NCBI GenBank assembly: GCA_030608745.1
Contig: JAUWDQ010000010.1
Span: forward strand, 1-20,507
Direction of reading: 5' to 3'
Source of the DNA: Pseudomonadota bacterium
GTDB taxonomy: Bacteria > Desulfobacterota > BSN033 > WVXP01 > G020346125
Length of the DNA stretch: 20,507 nucleotides
The notes under the pieces were generated by a model that was not told the DNA's origin, searched no databases, and saw only the letters and a list, made by a program, of their open reading frames with translations. Of this stretch, positions 14,117 through 20,507 are shown one piece after another. The position numbers and the translations under genes are program-made. The number at the start of each line of letters is the position of its first letter. Position 1 is the first letter of the stretch.

Positions 14117-16249
14117 ATGAATCTCAGCCCACTTCTTGAGCCGAAATCGATTGCCGTTGTGGGTGCTTCGGAGAAATTTGGAGCGGGGTCTCTCGTGATC
14201 GAGAACCTTCGAAGTCTCGGGTATGACGGAAAGATCATACCCATCAATCCCAGATATTCGACCGTCCTGGGCCTGCGCTGTTATCCTTCTCTTCTCGATC
14301 TTTCACCCGAGGAGAAAATCGATTGTGTTGCTATTGTCTTAGGGTACAAGCAGGTAGTTCCTGTTCTTGAAGAAGTTGCTCAACGGGGTATTCATGGCGC
14401 GTGGGCCTTTGCCAGTGGTTTCGCAGAAACTGGCCAGGAAGGAGCAGAATTGCAGGAGCATTTGAAGAGGCTTTGCCATGAGAACGACATCCTGTTTTGC
14501 GGACCCAATTGTGTCGGATATGTCAACTTGCATGACCGGGTCGGAACTTTTAGTGCTCCGATTTCTCCAACCCTCCGCAAAGGAAAGGTTGGTGCAGTCG
14601 CTCAAAGCGGATCCGTTATTTTGGCCCTCGCCAATAGCAACCGGGATATCGGTTTCAGCGCGCTGATCTCCAGCGGGAATGAGGCGGTGTTGGACACGAC
14701 TGACTATTTGAACTATTTTCTGGAGGACGGGAATACCGAGGTAATCATAGCCTTTCTCGAAGGCATCCGTCGTCCGGACGCTTTTGTTCAAGTTTGCGAA
14801 AGAGCTGCCGAACTGAGGAAACCGATCATTGTGGTCAAGGTCGGTCGGTCCGAACTGGCTCAAAAGACCGCTGTCACTCATACAGGGGCCTTGACTGGGT
14901 CGGATAGAGTCCATGATGCGCTTTTCAGGAAACTTGGGGTGATCCGCGTGGATGACTTGGATCAGTTGCTCGAGACAGCAGAGGCGTTTGTTCGTTGCAG
15001 GAATCGTTTGCCCAAGGGAGATCGTATCGGCATGATCACTGTTTCTGGGGGAGAGATTGGTCTGATTGGAGATCTTGCCGAGAACTTTTCATTCTCATTT
15101 CCCCCACTCTCAGCGACGGCTCAGAAGGACCTTGAGATAAGGCTCCCCCCATTCAGTCCCATAGGCAACCCATTGGATGCTTGGGGAAGCGGAGATCTCA
15201 GAGAGACCTATCCGGCCTGTCTTGAGATCTTGGCCAAGGAACAAGGGGTTGACTTGATCGCTGTCTCACAGGATTCACCCCGAGGGATGGTCCAAACCCA
15301 GGTGAGTCAGTATGCCGACGTGGCGAGAGCCGCTGTGCGAGCTGCATCCAGTGGTAAGCCCATCGTTGTTTTCAGCCACGTTTCAGGTGGGCTAGACCCG
15401 ACCATAAAGGATATTCTGGATCACGGGCATATCCCTTTCCTTCAGGGGACTGGAGAAAGCCTTCTGGCCATTCACAACCTCGTTGAATATGGGCGGTTCC
15501 AGAGAAGAAGGGACACGAAACAGGAGACTTTGGGAAATTCCCCGGCCAATTTGAGCGTGATGATCCAGAAGCTCCGTGGAGAGAGACGGGTCCTCCCATA
15601 TGGTGAGAGCACGGAGATCCTCACGGCCTTCGGGATTCAGGTCGCGGATGAGGTTCTTGCAAAATCGGTGGAGCAAGCTCTGGAAGCCGCTGAGACAATT
15701 GGATATCCGCTGGTTCTCAAGGGACAATCGCCTCAGATTCCCCACAAGACAGATGCCGGTTTGGTTCGGCTCAATATTCGGGACCAGACGGAACTCCGGA
15801 CCTCTTTCGAGGAAATCACGAGGCGGGCACATGAATATAATCCCACCGCCACACTTGAGGGAATTCTGGTTCAGGAAACGATCCCTCAACAAGCCCTGGA
15901 AGTTATCGTGGGCGTCTCGAAGGATCCTTCCTTTGGTCCGATTGTGGTTCTTGGTTTTGGAGGCATACTGGTGGAACTCTTGAAGGATACGAGCCTGAGA
16001 CTTCCGCCCATCGGCCTAGACGACGCCTATTCGATGATCACCGAACTCAAGGGCAAGTCTCTTTTTGAAGGGTTCCGTGGGAGAGAACGAGCGGATATTG
16101 ATTCTCTGGCCCACATCTTGGTTCAGATGGGGCGGATGGCTATGGATTTGAGGAAAGTACTGTTTTCTCTGGACCTCAATCCGTTGATGGTTCTTCCCGG
16201 GAAAAGAGGTGTCCGGGTAGTCGATGTGGTCATGGAGGTGGGTGGCTGA
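14117..16249 (+). CDS. ADP-forming acyl-CoA synthetase (single-chain)
   Basis: Predicted to convert acyl-CoA, ADP and phosphate to free acid, CoA and ATP, conserving energy by substrate-level phosphorylation. At 710 residues the chain has the usual fused alpha-beta order. It has a CoA-binding Rossmann domain (about 6-135, SIAVVGASEKFGAGS), succinyl-CoA-ligase-like domains (about 150-450, QSGSVILALANSNRDIGFSAL) and a C-terminal ATP-grasp domain (about 480-700). The phosphate-carrying histidine is H255 in THTGALTG. The second, ATP-side histidine is H543 in PHKTDAGLV. ATG 14117 is preferred to GTG 14102 because GGGAG (14104-14108) lies upstream. No separate promoter is clear in the 163-bp gap after the regulator. 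The acetate versus aryl-acetate preference cannot be read, but the neighbouring iorAB favours aryl- or branched-acyl-CoA. Confidence 0.88.
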   Translation: MNLSPLLEPKSIAVVGASEKFGAGSLVIENLRSLGYDGKIIPINPRYSTVLGLRCYPSLLDLSPEEKIDCVAIVLGYKQVVPVLEEVAQRGIHGAWAFASGFAETGQEGAELQEHLKRLCHENDILFCGPNCVGYVNLHDRVGTFSAPISPTLRKGKVGAVAQSGSVILALANSNRDIGFSALISSGNEAVLDTTDYLNYFLEDGNTEVIIAFLEGIRRPDAFVQVCERAAELRKPIIVVKVGRSELAQKTAVTHTGALTGSDRVHDALFRKLGVIRVDDLDQLLETAEAFVRCRNRLPKGDRIGMITVSGGEIGLIGDLAENFSFSFPPLSATAQKDLEIRLPPFSPIGNPLDAWGSGDLRETYPACLEILAKEQGVDLIAVSQDSPRGMVQTQVSQYADVARAAVRAASSGKPIVVFSHVSGGLDPTIKDILDHGHIPFLQGTGESLLAIHNLVEYGRFQRRRDTKQETLGNSPANLSVMIQKLRGERRVLPYGESTEILTAFGIQVADEVLAKSVEQALEAAETIGYPLVLKGQSPQIPHKTDAGLVRLNIRDQTELRTSFEEITRRAHEYNPTATLEGILVQETIPQQALEVIVGVSKDPSFGPIVVLGFGGILVELLKDTSLRLPPIGLDDAYSMITELKGKSLFEGFRGRERADIDSLAHILVQMGRMAMDLRKVLFSLDLNPLMVLPGKRGVRVVDVVMEVGG

Positions 16250-16328
16250 AACGTCGACAAGAATGGAAATACGTCTCAAATAGATACAAACTCTACAGAA
16301 GACGATGAAAAGAAAGGAGTAAGGTTAC

Positions 16329-18113
16329 ATGAAAGCTCTGCTTTCCGGAAATGAAGCCGTTGCCAGAGGCGCATACGAGGCTGGAATTCAGGTGGCTGCT
16401 GGTTATCCAGGGACACCCAGCTCAGAGATACTTGAGAATGTAGCCCAGTACAAAGAAATCTATTCGGAATGGTCAGTTAATGAAAAGGTGGCCATGGACA
16501 TGGCGGCAGGAGTGGCTTATTCCGGCCGTCGCGCCATGGTCACGACAAAACAAGTGGGTATAAACGTTTTATCTGACTCCTTATTCTATACTGTCTATAC
16601 GGGACTGGAAGCTGGACTTGTTGTCGTGACAGCTGATGATCCCGGCATGTTTAGCACACAGAATGAACAGGACAACCGGTATTATGCCAAACTGGGAAAG
16701 TTCCCCCTTCTCGAACCTGCGGACAGCCAAGAGGCAAAGGATTTTGTGATTAAAGGAATCGAGATGAGCGAGATGTTCGATACCTCGGTTTTGATCCGCA
16801 CCACGATGCGCACATCCCACTCGAAATCCTTGGTCACCCTGGGGGAGCGTCCAAAGGTGAAGGATGAGGTGGGCCCGTTTACCCGCAACCCGGAGAAGTA
16901 CAATTGCATGTGCCTCTGGGCAAAGAAACGACATCCGGTGGTCGAAGAGCGTTTGACTCAACTCGCCGATTATGCCGAGACCTTTCCGTGGAACCGAATT
17001 GAATGGCGCGACAGGGATTTGGGAATCATCGCCAGCGGTGTGGTCTATGAATACGCCAAGGAAGTGTTTACAAATGCCTCCTTTCTGAAGTTGGGAATGA
17101 CCTTTCCATTGCCCAGGCATCTCATCCGTGAATTTTCTGAGGGTGTTAAAAAGCTCGTGATCATCGAAGAGCTGGACCCGTTTCTGGAAGAGCAGATCAA
17201 GGCCATGGGCATTGATGCGGTGGGCAAAGAAATCTTCCCGCCGTACGATGAACTCCTCCCTCAGACTCTCAGAGATCTGGGAATCAAGGCCGGGCTTTTA
17301 CCCGGGCCTCAAACAAAGAGGAACAATGCACCGCGGGGGGAGGACCTTCCGGGGAGGAGCCCAGTCCTCTGTCCCGGATGTCCTTACCGGGCGTGCTTCT
17401 ACCTTTTGAACAAGATGAAGTTACCGGTTGCTGGCGATATCGGCTGTTACAACCTCGGTGCTCTTCCTCCCTTCAACGCACAACACACGATGGGAGCCAT
17501 GGGAGCCAGCATCGGAGTCCTCCACGGGATGGGCAAGTCGGGACTCCCCGAACCTGCCGTGGCCACCATCGGGGACTCTACGTTTTTCCATGCCGGGATT
17601 CCCCCTCTGTTGAATATGGTTCACAATCACGGAATCGGAACCGTGATCATCCTGGACAATTTTACGACGGCGATGACGGGGCACCAGGACCACCCGGGAA
17701 ACGATTTTACCTTGATGGGGGAGCGGACGAGGAGGGTCGACATCGAGGAATTGGTCAAAGCCATGGGAGTTGAGAAAGTTTTAAACGTAAACGCCTTTGA
17801 CGTTAAAGCGATGGAAAGTGGACTGAGGGAATGTACGAATCACAAGGGAACGGCCGTTCTCATCGCGACGGGTGCATGCGTATTTGTCTCCAGAAGCGCT
17901 CAACCTGCATACGTGGTGGACACCGATCTCTGCACGGCGTGTAGTCTGTGTTCCCGGTTGGGCTGTCCCGCCATCGTCAAAGCCGAGGGAATCCATGAAA
18001 AAACCAAAAGGAAAAAAACGAGGATTGATCCGGTGTTGTGTAATGGATGCGATGTCTGTCTTCAAGTTTGCCATTCGGGGGCCATACAGAAACCGAAAGA
18101 GACTTCATCGTGA
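16329..18113 (+). CDS. iorA: Indolepyruvate:ferredoxin oxidoreductase, alpha subunit
   Basis: Catalytic subunit predicted to oxidatively decarboxylate aryl 2-oxo acids to acyl-CoA with ferredoxin as acceptor. The N-terminal pyrimidine-binding region (about 1-190) contains GNEAVARGAYEAG, GYPGTPSSEI and NEKVAMDMAAG. The TPP-binding domain (about 345-520) has CPGCPYRAC at 348-356, GDSTFFHAGI (D416) and LDNFTTAMTG. Two 4Fe-4S motifs follow: C535, C538, C541, C546 and C571, C574, C577, C581. The last cysteine is followed by His instead of the usual Pro. At 594 residues the length is normal. AAGGAG (16314-16319) precedes ATG 16329. It is followed at 17 nt by iorB. An oxygen-sensitive enzyme of this type points to anaerobic metabolism. 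Confidence 0.94.
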   Translation: MKALLSGNEAVARGAYEAGIQVAAGYPGTPSSEILENVAQYKEIYSEWSVNEKVAMDMAAGVAYSGRRAMVTTKQVGINVLSDSLFYTVYTGLEAGLVVVTADDPGMFSTQNEQDNRYYAKLGKFPLLEPADSQEAKDFVIKGIEMSEMFDTSVLIRTTMRTSHSKSLVTLGERPKVKDEVGPFTRNPEKYNCMCLWAKKRHPVVEERLTQLADYAETFPWNRIEWRDRDLGIIASGVVYEYAKEVFTNASFLKLGMTFPLPRHLIREFSEGVKKLVIIEELDPFLEEQIKAMGIDAVGKEIFPPYDELLPQTLRDLGIKAGLLPGPQTKRNNAPRGEDLPGRSPVLCPGCPYRACFYLLNKMKLPVAGDIGCYNLGALPPFNAQHTMGAMGASIGVLHGMGKSGLPEPAVATIGDSTFFHAGIPPLLNMVHNHGIGTVIILDNFTTAMTGHQDHPGNDFTLMGERTRRVDIEELVKAMGVEKVLNVNAFDVKAMESGLRECTNHKGTAVLIATGACVFVSRSAQPAYVVDTDLCTACSLCSRLGCPAIVKAEGIHEKTKRKKTRIDPVLCNGCDVCLQVCHSGAIQKPKETSS

Positions 18114-18130
18114 GGCAGCGGGGTGGTGAT

Positions 18131-18721
18131 ATGTTGAGAAAAGATCTCAATTTTCTGATTGCAGGAGTGGGGGGGCAGGGAACTGTCGTGGCCAGCGACA
18201 TCCTCTCTGAAGTTGGAATCCGGTCAGGGTATGATGTGAAGAAATCCGATATTTTGGGATTGGCGGTCCGAGGGGGCAGCGTGGTAAGCCACGTTCGGTG
18301 GGCGGATAGGGTCCATGCTCCGATGCTGGAGGAGGAAAATGCGGACTATCTCGTCGGATTCGAGTGGCTGGAAGCCATCAGAAGGGTTTCCTATGTCAAA
18401 CCCGATGGAATCATCCTTGTGAATGACTGCCGCCTCGATCCGATCACCGTGAGTTCAGGACAGGCCGAGTATCCGGATACAAAAGAAATTCTTTCCCACT
18501 TGGAAAGAGCAGCCAAAAAGGTTTATGTGATCTCTGGATTACAGACGGCTATAGAACTCGGCAATTCGAGGATCCTGAATATCGTTCTTTTAGGGGCGTT
18601 ATCGAAAATACTAGAAAGCGAACCGGAGATGTGGAAAAAAATCATCCAAGAGAGGTTGCCGCCGAAACTGGTTGCTCTCAACCAGATGGCCTTCGATAGC
18701 GGAAGAGCATTAATCAGATAG
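18131..18721 (+). CDS. iorB: Indolepyruvate:ferredoxin oxidoreductase, beta subunit
   Basis: Small subunit of the IorAB complex, of the 2-oxoacid:ferredoxin oxidoreductase gamma-domain family. It has the nucleotide-loop-like FLIAGVGGQGTVVASDIL (8-25) and a conserved segment KSDILGLAVRGGSVVSHVR (38-56). In most IorB proteins this segment reads closer to EVHGMAQRGG. Here it is DILGLAVRGG, so the CoA or substrate pocket may differ. At 196 residues the length is typical. ATG 18131 is chosen because GGGTGG lies 5 bases upstream and because it puts the GVGGQG motif at the normal place. The frame is open farther upstream into iorA but without support. It is tightly linked to iorA. Confidence 0.9.
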   Translation: MLRKDLNFLIAGVGGQGTVVASDILSEVGIRSGYDVKKSDILGLAVRGGSVVSHVRWADRVHAPMLEEENADYLVGFEWLEAIRRVSYVKPDGIILVNDCRLDPITVSSGQAEYPDTKEILSHLERAAKKVYVISGLQTAIELGNSRILNIVLLGALSKILESEPEMWKKIIQERLPPKLVALNQMAFDSGRALIR

Positions 18722-18771
18722 CCCCATGCCCTAGGATATAGACGAAATAAAAAAGGGAAGGAGAATCAACG

Positions 18772-19869
18772 TTGAATATAGAAGCAGGGGAACTAATATT
18801 TTTTACACGAGGGAACCCAGCGGAGGAGGCACTCCCTTTATTAGAGATTATCGATTGTGCAAATGCTGTTTTCCAGAACGAGGGAAAAGTACTGTTCCAG
18901 TATGGACATTACTCCGGATACACCCCCTTACGAGAGTGGATCGCCGAAAGATTCAATGTCAAAATTGACCAGGTCCTCATTGGAAATAGTTCGATGGAAT
19001 TTCTCACCTTCATTGGGGCGCTCATGGTCAACAAAGGGGACACCGTCTACCTGGAATACCCTAGTTATGACAGGGCGATTACCGCGATGAAGCGAATAGG
19101 CGCCAATGTTGTCGGTATCCCATTGGAACTCGACGGCGTAAACATTGAAAGGCTAAAAAAGGAGTTGAAAAGCTCTGTTCCCAGACTCTTCTATATCATC
19201 CCTGATTTTCAAAACCCATCCGGCGTTACGACGTCCCTGGAAAAAAGAAAGGAGATCGCTCATTTAGCCCAGCAATATGGCTTCCTGGTCATTGAAGATG
19301 GTCCTTATCGATATTTGAGATACCGTGGAGAAGATATCCCCACCTTGAAAGAGCTTATACCGGATAAGGTTATTCATATATCATCTTTTAGCAAGATTTT
19401 GAGCCCTGGTCTTCGCATCGGATTTCTGATGGGGCCGGCCGATCTCATGCCAAAATTCCATAAGTGGAGCGAGGACACCTATATCCACCCGGCATTACCT
19501 ACGGAAGGCATCGCTTATGAATATTGCCGGAGAGGGCTTTTGGACCCTAACATTGAACGGTTAAAAACCCTTTACCGCCCCCGGATGGAAGCTATGTTGG
19601 AAGCCCTCGATAGAAACCTGAAGGGGGCAGAGTGGGGCAAGCCGGATGGCGGTTTTTTCATATCGATCACGCTTCCTCATAATATCGATGGCAAGGCGGT
19701 AAGGGAAAATGCCAAAAATTTCGGCATTGTTTTGACAGACGGAAGGGGGTTTTTCCCTGACTGGAGCGGGGAGAATTTCGTTAGGCTTCCCTTTTGCGCA
19801 CTCACGCCTGGGGAGATAGAAGAGGGAATTAAGAGATTGACCAAGGCGATCGAGTGCCACAAAAAATAA
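18772..19869 (+). CDS. PLP-dependent class I/II aminotransferase
   Basis: Predicted to convert an amino acid to its 2-oxo acid, the natural supplier of substrate for IorAB. It is a fold-type I enzyme. It shows GHYSGYTPLREWIAER (45-60), N148 in PDFQNPSG, D176 and Y179 in IEDGPYRYL, the PLP-binding K208 in SSFSKILSPGLRIGF, R215, and the carboxylate-binding R338 in FVRLPF. The pattern fits the 2-aminoadipate/kynurenine (LysN, MocR-related) branch, without a DNA-binding domain. TTG 18772 is the start: AAGGAG (18758-18763) is 8 nt upstream and no ATG fits the family N terminus. It follows iorB after a 50-nt gap and precedes the racemase by 26 nt. Amino-acid specificity is unknown. Aromatic is the best guess from context. 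Confidence 0.9.
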   Translation: MNIEAGELIFFTRGNPAEEALPLLEIIDCANAVFQNEGKVLFQYGHYSGYTPLREWIAERFNVKIDQVLIGNSSMEFLTFIGALMVNKGDTVYLEYPSYDRAITAMKRIGANVVGIPLELDGVNIERLKKELKSSVPRLFYIIPDFQNPSGVTTSLEKRKEIAHLAQQYGFLVIEDGPYRYLRYRGEDIPTLKELIPDKVIHISSFSKILSPGLRIGFLMGPADLMPKFHKWSEDTYIHPALPTEGIAYEYCRRGLLDPNIERLKTLYRPRMEAMLEALDRNLKGAEWGKPDGGFFISITLPHNIDGKAVRENAKNFGIVLTDGRGFFPDWSGENFVRLPFCALTPGEIEEGIKRLTKAIECHKK

Positions 19870-19895
19870 TATGCTCATCGATTGGGGGATTGACA

Positions 19896-20507
19896 ATGAA
19901 AATCTTTGTCATCAATCCAAACACGTCAGTAACAATGACGGATCATATTCGGGAGGAATTGGTTCGGATAAAACGTCCTGATACTGAATTAACCGTTGTT
20001 TGTCCTGATAAGGGTCCGGATACCATTGAGTCTGCGTATGATGAGGCCTTTGCCATTCCACCCACCCTTGATTTGGTCACGAAAGCGAATCAAGAGGGGT
20101 ATGATGCAGTGATTCTCGCTTGCTTTTCAGATCCAGGCCTGGAAGCGGCAAAAGAAATATCACAAATACCTGTCATCGGCATTGAAGAGTCAAGCCTTCA
20201 CATGGCCGCCATGTTGGGAGCCAAATTTTCAGTCATGACACCCAGGAAACAGCGTATTCCCTCTAAGAGAGAACACGCCCATATGCGGGGGCTGGAACAC
20301 TTTTTGGCTTCGGTCCGCAGCCTCGATCTTTCAGTGGCCGAGACTGATGCGGATCCGGAAAAGACAAAAAGGAGAGTCTTTGAAGTGGCAAAGAAAGCCG
20401 TGGAAGAAGATGGTGCAGAGGTGATTGTAATGGGATGTGCAGGAATGGCAGGTTATGCCCCTGAAATAGAGAAAAAGCTAAACGTCAAAGTCGTTGATCC
20501 ATCAGCA
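19896..20507 (+). CDS. Asp/Glu/hydantoin racemase (3' end outside window)
   Basis: Partial gene, open for 204 codons to the window edge. The N terminus MKIFVINPNTS is the typical start of the hydantoin and Asp/Glu racemase family. The two catalytic cysteines of the cofactor-independent mechanism are C76 in ILACFSDPGL and C181 in VMGCAGM. Family members are usually about 220-260 residues, so perhaps 20-50 residues are missing. ATG 19896 follows GGGGG at 19884-19888. It lies 26 nt after the aminotransferase. It could racemise 5-substituted hydantoins or a free D/L amino acid (or act as a related maleate- or malonate-type enzyme). The sequence alone does not decide which. Confidence 0.85.
   Translation, partial: MKIFVINPNTSVTMTDHIREELVRIKRPDTELTVVCPDKGPDTIESAYDEAFAIPPTLDLVTKANQEGYDAVILACFSDPGLEAAKEISQIPVIGIEESSLHMAAMLGAKFSVMTPRKQRIPSKREHAHMRGLEHFLASVRSLDLSVAETDADPEKTKRRVFEVAKKAVEEDGAEVIVMGCAGMAGYAPEIEKKLNVKVVDPSA

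Noticed and set aside
14339..14914. 191-codon minus-strand open frame
   Set aside because: Antisense shadow of the acyl-CoA synthetase coding region, with no independent evidence.

Overview
The window looks like the chromosome of an anaerobic or facultative Gram-negative bacterium, most likely of the Desulfobacterota (old Deltaproteobacteria) type. This is an inference. It rests on a textbook sigma-54 promoter, a DksA-type regulator, HD-GYP signalling, an oxygen-sensitive indolepyruvate:ferredoxin oxidoreductase, an ADP-forming acyl-CoA synthetase, and Gram-negative style sigma-70 promoters. No rRNA, tRNA, CRISPR array, transposase or phage gene was seen, so this reads as ordinary chromosome with one accessory-looking catabolic block at the right end.

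Left part (1-3500): a membrane-anchored class III nucleotide cyclase fused to TolB-like and TPR regions, a gene-free gap, then an exported von Willebrand factor A protein behind a consensus sigma-54 promoter. Next (3579-6024) is a compact forward cluster. It holds a TenA-like protein that has lost the catalytic residues, a TenA with its full active-site set, a uridine phosphorylase and a small membrane protein. A DksA/TraR-type zinc-finger gene (6073-6474) faces this cluster. Across a 458-bp divergent spacer lies a GAF plus HD-GYP cyclic-di-GMP phosphodiesterase.

Middle part (8151-12680): a gene-free stretch with a long inverted repeat, a minimal Smr-domain protein, then a helicase and DEDDh exonuclease pair matching the MrfA/MrfB (YprA/YprB) DNA-repair pair of Bacillus subtilis. 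The pair has its own consensus sigma-70 promoter. A second gene-poor gap (12681-13209) ends in a good promoter and an IclR-type operator.

Right part (13210-20507, running off the edge): IclR-family regulator, ADP-forming acyl-CoA synthetase, IorA, IorB, a PLP aminotransferase with a TTG start, and the 5' two-thirds or more of an Asp/Glu/hydantoin racemase. Read together they form a plausible energy-conserving amino-acid degradation pathway. The racemase would equilibrate a D-amino acid or hydantoin, the aminotransferase would give a 2-oxo acid, IorAB would oxidise it to an acyl-CoA plus reduced ferredoxin, and the synthetase would convert acyl-CoA to free acid with ATP formation. The enzyme families are clear. 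The substrate and the linkage to the racemase are inference.
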